A stretch of DNA of 64,000 nt, from contig CP137666.1 in NCBI GenBank assembly GCA_037976565.1, positions 2,323,495-2,387,494 of the forward strand, read 5' to 3'. Source of the stretch: Mesocentrotus franciscanus. Taxonomy: Eukaryota > Echinodermata > Echinoidea > Camarodonta > Strongylocentrotidae. Position 1 is the stretch's first letter. Every line of letters starts with the position of its first letter. Of the stretch, positions 37,673 through 49,470 are shown piece by piece. The translations under genes and the position numbers were made by a program. Under the pieces are notes generated by a model that was given only the letters and a program-made list of their open reading frames with translations, searched no databases and was not told the DNA's origin.

Positions 37673-38830
37673 AAAGATGGAGCAGTGATAGCAAAGAAAT
37701 GTGAGAAAAAGGGAAAGTGATAGAAAAGGACCATGAGAGGGGGCGAGAGAGAGAGAGATACATGTAGCTCTAAAACCTATTCCAAGCAGACTCTGACTCA
37801 CAGACATATAGTGATCATCATTTTTCTTATTTCATGTAAATATTTATTTATTGAACGTACTCTATCATCACCGTAACATGCTCACTGTATAAGTACGTGT
37901 ACATGTATTCCTGAAAAAGAACAGACTTTATTATGTAACCAATACTAGACAAATCTTGCCTAAGGGTTCAATCGGTATCTATTCAATCCACTCAATATTA
38001 CTTTTATGTCAATTCCTCTTAGTATAAATGTGGATTTTTTTTTTTAACCTGCTAGTTTACATATAAATGATAACACAAAATGTGTAAAGATCAATGGCAT
38101 ATACATGTATGCTCCACAGGCCAAACAAAAATTTCTGAAAAACTTTTTTTTTCTTCAGTGTATACAGGTTATGATTCAATATTTGTTAATTCAAACAGTT
38201 GAAAATTCATATTCCAAACTTAATGTACTTTTTCACAATAAATGAATGAAGTCAATAGTAAAACAATAAATACAACAGGAATGAAAAATAGTTTGCAATA
38301 TAACTGTCACATCTTTCCAAAGGATAAACATATTTACATCAGGTGCAACAAATCTATTGCTGATGGAATTGTGAAAAAGTTTGAAGGAAGGAGGACTGGC
38401 CATCCACCCTGAAGAATGATATAAAGCAAGAGAATGTAAGTACATTATTAACATTATTATTATTACATTATGACACTGGTAATGAAATCATATAGAACCA
38501 AGGCACATGTTGTACATTCAAAATTATTTATTCAATCTACAATACAACTGAAACATTCTAACATTACACAAGCTTTAATCTGAAATAATATACATTCCCA
38601 ATCAACGTTTCTTTAAACGATAAGATGGTGAAATCGAACATCAAACATGCACTCATGAATGGCAATTCCAAATTGTACTATTAATATCTTCATACAGTAT
38701 TGAAAACTTCATAACATGCAAAAAAAAAAGGATGATTTTGTTTCTCTACTGGTATTACCTGCCAGGTTTCTACATCACATACAACCGATCCAATGGCAAA
38801 TAGCCTTCTATATATTAAAATGACCTTGAT

Positions 38831-39114
38831 CTTCTCAACATCATCTCTTCAAGAGATGTTGTCACTTGTTATGTGTTAATTTACTCTAATTGGTCTCAAA
38901 CAGTGTGGAGCCGCAACCAAACGCTTAGTGAAAAGGGATTTTTAAAACTTGAGGGATTGGGCAAGTCTGAGGCTTCTCAACATCATCCCTTCAAGAGATG
39001 TTGTCACTTGTTAAGTGTTAATTTACTCTAATTGGTCTCAAACAGTGTGGAGCCGCAACCAAACGCTTAGTGAAAAGGAATTTTAAAAACTTGAGGGATT
39101 GGGTAAGTCTGAGG
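38831..39114 (+). repeat. 142 bp tandem duplication
   Basis: Units start at 38831 and 38973 with CTTCTCAACATCATC and are over 95 percent identical by eye, ending GGGCAAGTCTGAGG or GGGTAAGTCTGAGG. Each unit contains a self-complementary CATCTCTTCAAGAGATG (CATCCCTT in the second copy) and GGAGCCGCAACCAAACGC. Non-coding. Confidence 0.9.
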
Positions 39115-40177
39115 CTTGCATGTACATAATGTACTTGCCTACTTGGATCTTTTTTTTGGCTTGGACCAAGTTATCCATTCAAATAGGTTATGAAGGGGCG
39201 ATAATCAACAAAATCAAACTTTGTGCAAACTTTGTGCAAACTTTTGCTCTCAAAAATGAAACTGCCACACTAAAATACAATGAGATGAGTATAGTGCTAG
39301 CCTCCTTTTCTGGATATTATACCTTCAAGGGGCTGTTTGTGCTTATTCTTTAACAATCCCAACAATTGCCTTCAGCCAATGATTTATGTAAGTGGGTAAT
39401 GGACTTTATTCTTATGTTATTATAACCCATAACAAACTCTAGTTGACAAAGGAAAGATATATTTCTCAGTTAATTCCCACTGCATACATAAAATTATAAC
39501 AATTTTTGCACTATTTTTATTTTTTACTCACTAAATACAAACTCAGTGTAAAAAATAGAGTACATCGTCACTATACTATATTAAGGTTTTTCATCCTTAT
39601 AAAAATGACTAATAAATTCACACAGCTTCAACTGAAAGATAAATGTCACAAGATGCATGATCTTTGATAAAATGTCGTACAAAAATTCCTGATTACCAGC
39701 TCCAGTGAGGCTTGTATGGTACACGTATACAGGGTGTAATATGGGAAAACGCTTGAATGGATTGCTAAGGACCAACTTATTTCTTAAATAACATATTATA
39801 TTAACCATGTAGAATGTAAATAACTTTGGCAATCATTTTCATTTCAATGCAAGGTGCTAATGAAGTTGCATAATTCAGGCTAAAATGAAGGTCAAATCTG
39901 TTTCAATTGATGAATTCATTCAAAATAATCATTAAAATAAAAACTACTAGTATTGTAAAACCAAATAAATGAATTAAGAAACTATGTGCAATGAAAAACT
40001 TGTACACTGAAAAATGGCTAAATTCCAATGACACTGGACATGTGTGTATCCCTACAGCTTTGTTCATATACGACGCTGCAAAAGTGCAGCAGTTTTGTTC
40101 ATAATGTGAAGTGTAATAAGCTTAATATTTCCTTTCTTATAACACAGAGCACAGTGAATATGCGTAAGACCTTCGTT

Positions 40178-40276
40178 ACCCGCAGTTCCCACGCATGAAA
40201 CAAATTAACTGTGTACAATTTGTTTACCGTGACAATAACGATAAGCCTTTACCCGCAGTTCCCACGCATGAAACAA
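40178..40276 (+). repeat. 26 bp direct repeat spaced 73 bp
   Basis: ACCCGCAGTTCCCACGCATG plus AAACAA occurs exactly at 40178 and 40251. These repeats lie just downstream of the PCTP-like gene's last exon and may be in its 3' UTR. Confidence 0.8.
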
Positions 40277-40618
40277 TATTAACGACACACCGTGTCGAAT
40301 GAGATGTACTCTTTGTCTATCAGTAAAGGAGATAGTTCCTGAGAAATTTAAATGGCAAGAAAAGGAATGGCAGGTATTTGATTTTCATGTTTGGAGTAAA
40401 CTTTTTTATTTGTTGAGACTGAAATATTTGCACAAGTGTTAAATAAAATTTAAATATTTTGACTAAAGTGAAGAAACTAAAATAAAGTGGGTACTACATG
40501 TGCTATATTGAATTTTATTTTGCTAAAGAAATATATTCTACTGTATAAATAGGCATACACATGACAGACTTCCAATGTTGACCAGTTGCATAAGTATGAA
40601 CAGGAAAATAGACTTTCA

Positions 40619-43600
40619 TCACTTCTTTGATGCTAAATACTTATTATAACTGTTACATGCAATCACCATCTTGGCCAAGAAACCTGGTATACCACTCTGT
40701 AACAGAAGCACAAAATTTCATTATTTACATAACCTTGTGGATAAAAATGTGAGACTGTTACATAATACAAATGATCAAAAATATAATTGCATACATGATA
40801 ATGGATTAACTAATGATTATTTAAATGTGTGCATTTCTATTGTTTTCAAAGCATGTAGTACCAAATCAGATGCTAACAAAAACACACAAAACCACATAGA
40901 TTAAAGCATAATGATTAAGAAAAAGAGCAGATCAAAACAATTACAGCTCTGAATGGCAAGTAATTTGGAAAAGAAAGAACTTATAAACAAATAGGGAAAA
41001 GAGAGATAGAGAAAAAGGTAAAGACTGAGAGAGAATACTGGGAGGGAATACAGTTGTACATAGCTAAGATTTCCTCATGCTTAAAGGGCAATTCTGATTG
41101 GATATTCAATTGATTTAAATATAAGCAGCAGGATAGAAGTTCATGCAAAATTTGCAGGAAAATATGAACAAATTAGAAAGTTTTAAGATATCACGGTATC
41201 CCAAGTCTGGACTTGTGATGAAACAGTATATTAATTTTATTGAGAAAGACCTATGGGAAAATTTTCCCCAAAATCAACACATTTCTAGCAAACCTTTGAA
41301 AAATAAAAACTCTATAAAGAATTTGTTTGTATAGACCAATTGAAGTGTAGATATCAAAGGAACTCATAGTGAAGCTAAATTGTGTAGAGATCTCCAACCT
41401 CTACAAATGTGTAGCTGTCATGTATTCATAATTTCTCAGAAAATTTCTCAGACACTTATTTCTGTTTCTACTTAAATCAAAATCAACTTAATGTGACCTT
41501 TCCTTTTTACAAATTTAGCCAAGAGCAAGGAAGATTAGGACAGGATATCTCACCTTAGCTGCCCAATTGATAAGCCACGTAGGAATCATCCCCCTTGGAT
41601 TGTCATAGTAATGCATGAATGCTGTCCAGGAGACAAACAGGATTTAATACTCCAAGTTAGTTATTAAAAGCATCAATGATACAATGGCACTCATATCAAA
41701 CTGATTATACAACACATTCTCCACAGTCATAATAATAATTATAATAATAATAATAATATGCCTTGTTTACCCAGGGTAGCCTCTTCAGTATTAATACCGT
41801 TCTCCATGATGGCCCAACAATCATAATTTGGCCAAGCTATTAAGAAAAGGAACTATCACTGTAACTCTTGGGTCTTTCCTCCTGGTGTAACTGTTTAGGT
41901 GTACCTCTCTCTATACAAGAGTTCCCCTCTACCCCCTACTATTTTACAAAGAGTGCAATAGGTGCTTAACAATACTTAAATGGTGAACTGAACCTCCAAC
42001 ACACATGGTCTACACTGACTATACTGTCTGAAGGATGCGATGTTTTCCAATTTTTCTTAAATAGGAATTTCACTTTAATTCGGCCCTAGGGCTGCAAAAA
42101 AAAATTTAATGCAATAAATATCATTTCAATTCAATACAATAGACTAGATTCCTAAAAAGCTGTCTACATCAAATAAAATGAATAGGATCACAAACTTTGT
42201 CCTCACTGCTGTATGATTTTCAATGAGTAGACCTGTCCTGGGGGATGTTTCACAAAGATCCTAAGTTGAACTTATCTCTAAGTTGGACTTAAAAATTATG
42301 GAAAGCCATTAGCATCTATGAAAATAATTTGTAAAAGTTATTTTAAAAGGCATAAAATGTTGATTCAAATCATTCATATTTTCTATTATCAATGAGATTT
42401 CATGTTCTTGATGTGGAATTTATAAAAATTCTAAAATACTTGAATTTTCGCTTTTGAATATTTTTTATATTAAGGCTACAAATGGCTCTCCATAACTTTT
42501 AAGTCCAACTTAGAGTTAAGTTCGACTTAGGATCTTTGTGAAACACCCCCCAGGTATTCAATTCTATACTTATCTTAAAAAGATATGAGTGCTTTACTCA
42601 GTTTTCAGCTTACCGGTAGGTAAAAATACTTAGCCAACTTCGGTATTTAGCTGAAGCTTTTGGCTAAATCTTTTACCCTAAATATAAGACAGCTCCCTAG
42701 CTGACTTAACCCAATCATTACGGAAGGCATATGGTTTTCATACGCAGTCATTATAAGCTGTGCACAATTACATCACCGCACATTTAATGTGACATGTTTA
42801 TTGTACATAATTTGGGGCTGGCTCAGTGATGGTCGTCAGTAAGTACATGTACAAGTATATTGCCTCAATATTGGCTTACTAAAGTAAAATGCTTAAATGT
42901 GATGTGAATAAGACTTGAGCTATTTTACCTAGCTAAACCGAAAGCTAAGTAAAATACTGACAAACTTCAAGTATTGAATTGAATACAGGCCCTGGTCTTT
43001 AAGGACTCATAAAGTAACATTTCTGACTAACTCACCTTTGGTCCCATTGCCATCTGAAGTAAAGATCATACTTTGAAGGAAATCATTAACCCGTACCACA
43101 CCTGATTTTTCCTTCTTCGATTTGAATTCAGCACTCCTTCCAAGACAAACATATATATGCTTCCCATTCAGGTCAAACTCTCTTGTCTCTCTGACAAACA
43201 CATACTGGAAAAATGAGAGAAAGACATCACATAGAAAGGTTATAGAAATTTGAGAATGATGTCAGAATTTTAAAAAGAGGGAGAGAAAAGTAAGAGATAT
43301 AGGGGAGATGAATGAGGAAAAGATTGCACTAATGAATAACAAATTAATAATGACTATACTGATTGATATGTGATATAATATAAGGTGACCCCCAAAACAT
43401 AACTGTACAACTATCAACCAAACTTCATTTTCCGTCACCATCCCCACCCCAATCCCTGTAAACATAAAAGGGGAAGACAAGTTTATAAAGTTATGAGGTG
43501 TAGAATCACAGACACAGGCCAACAATTTACACTTCCCTGTTCCAATTGAAATGTCAAAATTGACTCTTTCCAATGTGAATTGTTGTAACTAACTGTTCTC

Positions 43601-46600
43601 CCCCACACACACAATTGTATCCTTTTCACTCTCTCATTCACATTTTGCTGTATTCTATGAAGGTACAACTTGGTTACATGCTGTTTAAGCACCAGTTTTC
43701 TACAAGAAAAGCAAAAAGATTTCCAGCTTACATCTCTATTTGAGAGAGGAAACGGGAAAGCCACTCGCCAGTAGACACCTTTCTTACCATCCTCTTCAAA
43801 TTGATATAATTCTAGAAGATTTTGTTTAAAGACAAGAAAAGAAAAGAAAAGAGGAGCAACATCATTAAAATCCTTAATCTATCCAGATTATTAAAGACAA
43901 GAAAACAAAAGACAAGAAATATCATTAAATCCTAATTTCAATTGAAGTTAAAGGTAGGATGCCAATGAAATAGATATTTTTTTTTTTTTTTTTGTAGGTT
44001 CAAATCAGGTAAAAAGTATGTAATGTAGTTTTTGTCTAACTTATGCATACATCTTGAAGTTTAATACATGAGTTGCTCATGAACATAGACAAATCATGAA
44101 AATTATTATCAAACATTTGATCAAATGCACTAAAAAGCACACAATTTTAGTAAAGCTCTATCCCTTCACATACTCCAAAATATGCTGGGGGTATAAAAGA
44201 AAACATTTCAGAAATATATCAGGAACACAAGGGTTAAATTGGCTGTTTGTTGAATCATATCAAAAATTCTTAAGCAGATTTGAAATCAACTCCACACTTA
44301 TTCATACACTTAGGCCTGTTTGCGTATGTTGCCATTAAGCGCCCAATGATAATCTTCTGAGGCTATAGTAGTGCAGAATCAGCTGCACTCTGCTAGATAC
44401 GTTTTAAATTTATCATACAAATATTGTCATGAATCTTATAACTAAGATTTTGCATGTATAATTTATAGAGCATATTATTGATTCCCACAGATTTTATAAT
44501 TCAAATTGATAATCTGCATACACACTCAGCAAAAAAAAAGTGGACACTATTCATGATAAAGATTTTCAAATAAATATTTTATATAACCTTATCTTTCATA
44601 TATAAAAATGAACATAAATAAATTCTCTTTAGGATGATATGAAATTGGAATCACACCATTGAGACATGAATTGCTTGCTTGCTAACTAGGAAGCTAGGTG
44701 TCTCCCTCTGCTTCTCTTTCCCTCAATTTTTCCTGTCAGTATGCCGTTTTCTGTGCCTTCTCTTCTCATAACATGCCCGCAAAACTGAAGTTCAAAACTT
44801 GATCTTAATTGATGTGGGTTAGAGTATTAGTTTTCCTTTAATTTGATTATCATATTGATGGTTTATATGAAAATTTTGAACAATAAAGAGTGTCCACTTT
44901 CTTTTTTTTTTGCTGATTGTTGCTCAAATTAGTAAGATACATGTACATTATATAAACCTATTTACCTTTCACATATGAATCCCATTTTTTCCTGTACTCC
45001 AAGTCAGTATAAACAGCAAAACATGTATCTACTGGTACATCAATTCCACCCATCGTTTTGTAATCGTACAATCCAGAGGTCTGTTTCAATTCAGAAAAAA
45101 GAAAAATCATAAAGTTTTATGATGGAAAATCTGTATTTACTTTTATAACCTTTATTTTTGGAATAATGAAATCAAGATCAGACCTAATTTGATTGAGCTG
45201 CTGTAGACTATGATGTCATTTTTTTTCTCTGCTGGCTGCAACAAAGACAAAATACGGTGGATAATTCCTCACTTTTACATATAATTTAAAGTTTTGATTA
45301 CCATAGAAATTTCAGGAAACTTTCCAAAGACTATTCAAGCTAAGAATAAAAATAACAATCTATGAAGTTGTGCGTAAATGTATTGAACACTCCCATCCCC
45401 CTGCCAAGGCTGCCATTGAATTTTCACTCTTTGGATTTGTTCAATCATTGTTCTTTTATTTATGGTGCAATTAATGTATACAAGCCAATAAGGGGTCCTT
45501 AATGGTCCCCTTGACTCGCAGCACATCAATTTCTTTTTACCTTAATCTGTACGAAGAAACATTTAAAATAATGTTTACAAATGAAATCAGATGAATAAAA
45601 ATCTACCTGCAAATTCTAGATCTAACGTTATATCTTTATATTGCAGGTTACTTCTTGCATGCCAACAAATCATAATGATAATGATTCATATTGATGATTT
45701 AATAAGCTTCTCAATTGAAAGAGTCCCTTCATATCCTTGATATTACATGTACTTGCAATTTAGACCCTCTTCTCACTTACTTCATGAACCGGTCTATGCT
45801 AGAGTTGTCTAACGGTGAGTGTGAACCCAAAACCGTGCTAGGAAGCTGGACCAATCCAGAAGAGCACTTTGCTTTGATCTTTTGGACTAGGTGGCTTCCT
45901 AGACTGCTCCAGACCACTCTAACAATCAGTGTGAAAGCAAACCGTGCCTGGAAGCTGAACCGATCCAGAAGAGCACTTTGCTTTGATCTTCTGGACTAGA
46001 TGGTTTCCTAGACTGCTCCAGACCACTCTAACGTGCAGTGTGAAAGCAAACCATGCCAGGAAGCGTACTTCAACTGGTTGTGAGTACATGTATGTTTTGG
46101 CGGGAATGTAATGAAAGAGAGAAGGAGATTACAGTAAAAGAATAAAAACAAAGAATAGCATAATGAAAGACATAGAGAAAATGATAGAATGATAAACACA
46201 AAGAATACCATAATGAAAGATAGAAACAGAAGAAGATAGAATGGTAGAGATAAAGAATAACAAAGGAAAGACAGAATAGACGATGATAGATTGGAAAAAT
46301 AAAAAGTAACATGAGGAAGAAAATAAGGAAAGTAAAGAATGAAATAAGATAGAAAGACGATATGATAGGATGGTAGTAAATTATAACCAAAAAAAAGATA
46401 GATGAGAAGATGATAGTAGAACAAAAAACAAAGAATAACATAAAGAAGGCAAGAAAGAGAAGATAGTAGAATGATATAATTCAAGAATAATAAATTGAAA
46501 GAGAGAGAACATTACAGGATGACAAAAAATATCACGAAGAGAAGAAAGAAAGATACAATGATAGCATGATACAAAAGATGATATAAGGAAAGATAAAAAG

Positions 46601-47610
46601 AAAGTGATAAAACAAGGCCAAGGTACATGTATAAGGAAAATTAGAGAAAAACAAATTAGAGAAAGATAAAGATTTAAACAAATTAAAAGAGAAGGTGAAA
46701 AAAGAAACCAAAGAATAACAATCAAAATAGAAAAATAGAAAGAAACGATGACAGAAGGATAAAAACAAAGAATAACCTAAGGATAGATAGAAATTAGAAA
46801 ATTAGAGAATAACATAATAAAAGGAGAAGAACGTGAAAGGAGAAAAGCAATAAATAGATTAATGGACATGTAGAAAGTATATAATGTAAGAGAAACAACA
46901 GTGAAATATTTTTTTAAAGTAGAGTTGAAAGGAAAATTAAAAAGAAAAAAGGAATAACAAGAATGTTTTCAAGGAGGAAATAGAGGAAAAAGAAAAGACT
47001 AGAATAACGAAAAGATGGAAACAAAACATTAACGAGGAAAATAAATGGCAATTTTGTGAGGGAAACAAAACAAACCATGACTTGCAGGCTGGCAGTACAT
47101 ACAGTTGGTTTCCGAGCAAAAATGACCAATGCTGTCATAGCAACAGGAACGGATCCTGTTGCTGAACGTGATAACAGGAACTGTTCCTATTGTTATGCCT
47201 GGCATCACGCGTATCTCATTACAGACATTCAGGTAAAAATTGAGACAAGTGTGAAACCAAACGAACCGTACCTCTGGGGCAGTCTAGTGGATCAGTCTAG
47301 CATAGATTAGTATAGCAAAGTGAGTGAGAAAGGGGTCTTTGTGTTAAAAATTGGTATCGATATTTAATCATTCCATTATTTTCACTTAGCTTTAGCCTGC
47401 GCCTGGCTTAGGCAATGATTAGTTTCTGCCATACACGAAATAACATGCGTGGGACCCGTCTATAATGTTCTCGAGATCGAGGTAATTAATTACCTTGTTA
47501 TATCGCCGGTATACTTTCACTCCAGTAGATTCAGTAAAGAATTCAAATTCGGAGAGGTCTGGGTGATCTAACTCCTTCAAATATTTCTCGAATTCTTCGT
47601 CGGTAAACAT
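40619..47610 (-). CDS. PCTP: Phosphatidylcholine transfer protein-like (START domain), complete
   Basis: Six exons: 47610-47494, 45080-44966, 43811-43732, 43204-43036, 41621-41554, 40696-40619; all GT-AG, phases compatible, 208 residues (human PCTP 214). The protein is essentially one START domain, which shuttles phosphatidylcholine in the cytosol. Diagnostic segments: SGLYDYKTMGGIDV, DLEYRKKWDSYVKELY, VYWRVAFPFPLSNRDYVFVR, SGVVRVNDFLQS, YYDNPRGMIPTWLINWAAK, SGIPGFLAKMVIAC. With a constant offset of 9 to human numbering, the choline-cage residues are Arg69 (human R78), Trp92 (W101), Tyr105 (Y114) and Phe146 in place of Tyr155; aromatic character is kept. The ATG at 47610 is the only suitable start, next to a CpG-rich region. 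Introns carry SINE, MITE and foldback elements. Closely related STARD proteins are possible, but the length and the lack of a leader favour PCTP. Confidence 0.93.
41722..42010 (-). repeat. Probable SINE, minus strand
   Basis: Read on the minus strand, the end GAAGAGGCTACCCTGGGTAA, then ACAAGGCAT and an ATTATTATT tail, resembles the 3' end of the SINE at 56989-57248 (GAGGCTTCCCTGTGTAAACA then ATTATTATC). A degenerate B-box-like word GGTTCAGTTCACC occurs near the 5' end. It lies in the PCTP-like intron between exons 41621 and 43036. Confidence 0.45.
42237..42554. mobile_element. MITE with about 72 bp terminal inverted repeats
   Basis: Left arm CCTGGGGGATGTTTCACAAA and right arm (reverse complement) CCTGGGGGGTGTTTCACAAA continue as near-perfect inverted repeats through GATCCTAAGT, CTCTAAGTTGGACTTAAAA and TATGGA. 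The interior is about 175 bp of AT-rich non-coding DNA. In a PCTP-like intron. Its outer 16 bp are shared with the element at 48161-48404. Confidence 0.85.
42550..42995. mobile_element. Second inverted-repeat element abutting the previous one
   Basis: Left CAGGTATTCAATTCTATACT is matched by the reverse complement at the right, CTGTATTCAATTCAATACTT. Weaker inner complementarity involves TTTACTxAG and the AGCTAAG words. Its left end overlaps the last bases of the element at 42237-42554, so one element probably inserted at the other's edge. No coding capacity. Confidence 0.55.
44527..44915. mobile_element. MITE with CAGC(A)9 terminal inverted repeats
   Basis: The left end CAGCAAAAAAAAAGTGGACA then CTATTCATGATAAAG is matched by the right end, whose reverse complement reads CAGCAAAAAAAAAGAAAGTG then GACACTCTTTATTG. 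389 bp, non-coding, possibly Tc1/mariner-derived; the flanking duplication is unclear. In a PCTP-like intron. Confidence 0.75.
45798..46060 (+). repeat. 109 bp tandem repeat, about 2.3 copies
   Basis: The words AGAGCACTTTGCTTTGATCT and CTAGACTGCTCCAGACCACT recur with an offset of 109 bp (45861 and 45970). Non-coding. Confidence 0.85.
46105..47060 (+). repeat. Purine-rich degenerate minisatellite, period about 50 bp
   Basis: Almost no C or T on the plus strand. Variants of AGAATGATAGAA followed by AAACAAAGAATAACATAA recur roughly every 50 bp with much divergence. Four overlapping minus-strand open frames rich in Phe, Leu, Ser and Tyr are artefacts of the strand asymmetry. Confidence 0.8.
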
Positions 47611-47880
47611 TTTGGCGGCCTAATTGTGAGGGTGCTTAGATATACTGTTGTTTAGCCAGGTACCCGACGTCGCTCCATGGAATCAGACAAGCCGCAGTAC
47701 ATAACGCGTAAGGTACGCCAGCTCGCGTTTCGGTTGGTACGTAGCTGCCGGTGCCGTCCCGACCGATGGCACGGTGCGAAAGCAATGGTATGATGGGGCT
47801 TCAGAAGACCACCACCTCGAAGAAGCAGTATGGGCGTGGCTCGTTAGACGTAAAAGGGGTTTCCCCCGTTTCAAGCCGAT
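47611..47880 (-). promoter_or_regulatory. CpG-rich 5' region of the PCTP-like gene
   Basis: The 270 bp upstream of the ATG contain many CpG words (ACGCGTAAGG, GCTCGCGTTTCGG, GTGCCGTCCCGACCGATG) in otherwise AT-rich DNA. The location next to exon 1 fits a promoter and 5' UTR. No TATA box is evident on the minus strand. Confidence 0.5.
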
Positions 47881-49470
47881 GCTTACCGGTACTTTTCAAG
47901 GCTCGCATACATATCTTTAACAATGAATTTTTATATTTTGTTTACAAGAAAGTAGATTTTTTTCTTCTTCAAGTGATTTACTCAATTTATGAGTGTAAAC
48001 TTTAGCAAAATAAAAAATGAGGTAGTCGGGGCCTATACTCCTTTAGGCCAACATTCTGTTCCGTAATTAATGTATGACTGCATGCACAGTTGAATCATAG
48101 GTCTATCTAATTTGGAAGAGACATATACTAATAAATTAATCTAGGAGGTTAACTGCATTTCCTGGGGGGTGTTTCATCAACTAGAATCGATTTCGATTTT
48201 TTTTTTAATTAAAAAATTAAAATTAAAAAAAATTAAGGCCGAATCGGTTTTAGCTTAAAACTGATACTTGTGAACTGATCAAATCGATTTTAAGCTAAAA
48301 TAGATTTTTATTTATTACATGAAACAGCTTCTAAAATCGAAATCAATTTTAGGCCCTTAAAATCGATCGGATCGATTTTAGGGTTTAGTGAAACACTCCC
48401 CAGGTGAGCTTATCTGTCAGTTCATAAGCATACAGTTACTGTACCGAAGTTACTCTGGCAATGTTTAAAGCTGCCCTTTCATATTCCTAATAATCAAATC
48501 ATCGTCTCCACCCCGCGGCGCCGTGTAACCCGATGTAGATGAAAATTAAATTTCGGAGAGTAAGGAGAGATGATTCTCTGCCTCAAAAAATTCAAGTCTT
48601 AACAAAAACGTAAAAGGGAATAGAGACTAAACATGGTAGAGACGACTTCGGATGGGTTTTGGTAGAAAGATCTGGGGATGTCTTTAGGGTTCCTATATGC
48701 CCTTTGTGATTGAAACATATACTAAACATTGTTTTATCATCATTACGAGTAAGTGGTCTGTGAAGTTTTTAGTGGGAATGAATACCAAAAAAAATACTCT
48801 TATGTTTGATTTAAATTCCTATAATAGCAGTAGCTTGTCTTTACTATTCGATATAATTAATGAAAGGTATTGTGACGTATCGTTTGCGCGTTCACTGTTT
48901 AATGCGCGCGGACATGCTACTATAGCATCATTATAAAACACAAACAAAGAAAGAAAATGCGAATTATTAGTAAACGGCACCAGTACACAGAAAGCTAATA
49001 GAATATTACAGACTTTTGCAGATTAATTCCATCTTGGCGTTAATGTAAGTGTACAATGACTTGTGAATGTAATTTTATTTTATTCATTTATTTTTGTTTG
49101 TTTTTGCTCGATTTGACTTAGGGATGATGTATTTCTCGTGGTCAATGTCGAGGAATCCATTTAGCATCTTGAAAAAGCAGGTGACTATGTTTTGCTGTAC
49201 CTCGAGGGGTGGCCAACAAGGGACTCCAAAGTAGCCACACGAAGAATCAATAGTGTTTTGAATTGATGCGAAACTCATATCATTGCGAAGGGGAAGCCTT
49301 ACTTATCAAATACAACAACTCTCCTCTGCAAAATATGTTTGGGGCCCGCAGTAATCAACTCTCAAAAATGTTAGTTTTGAGATCCAGATTTTCTGACGTC
49401 ATATACGGCACACGGCTGGCTAGCTGCAGACTGCTACACGGCACTGAGCTGTTTGTCCAGTATGTGACGT
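47881..49470. other. Intergenic DNA between PCTP-like promoter and LINE
   Basis: No credible exon was seen. It contains the MITE at 48161-48404 and otherwise AT-rich unique-looking sequence. Open frames such as 48697-48936 lack splice sites and resemble nothing known. Confidence 0.5.
48161..48404. mobile_element. MITE sharing CCTGGGG ends
   Basis: Left CCTGGGGGGTGTTTCATCAA and right TTAGTGAAACACTCCCCAGG form inverted ends. The interior is largely self-complementary around repeated AAATCGATTTTA words, so the whole 244 bp could fold. Related by its ends to 42237-42554, but with a different interior. Confidence 0.8.

Larger units (their letters stand above)
33823..40618. other. 3' UTR of PRUNE2-like gene and convergent intergenic DNA
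   Basis: No open frame here looks like an exon. A candidate polyadenylation signal AATAAA is at 34181-34186. The stretch also holds a hairpin (33935-33992), a GA microsatellite, a 142 bp tandem duplication and a 73 bp-spaced direct repeat. The PCTP-like gene ends from the other side at 40619, so both 3' UTRs must lie within this interval. Confidence 0.6.
45761..47337. mobile_element. Possible foldback element containing tandem and purine-rich arrays
   Basis: Left AGACCCTCTTCTCACTTACT and right (reverse complement) AGACCCCTTTCTCACTCACT; both are followed by a CTATGCTAGA word. Between them lie a 109 bp tandem repeat (45798-46060) and a long purine-rich array (46105-47060). The segment fills much of PCTP-like intron 1. 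Ends are inferred from inverted similarity only. Confidence 0.5.

Noticed and set aside
46008..47138. Several overlapping minus-strand frames that look like multi-span membrane proteins
   Set aside because: They are products of a homopurine-rich plus strand (Phe/Leu/Ser/Tyr codons on the other strand) and overlap each other in different frames.
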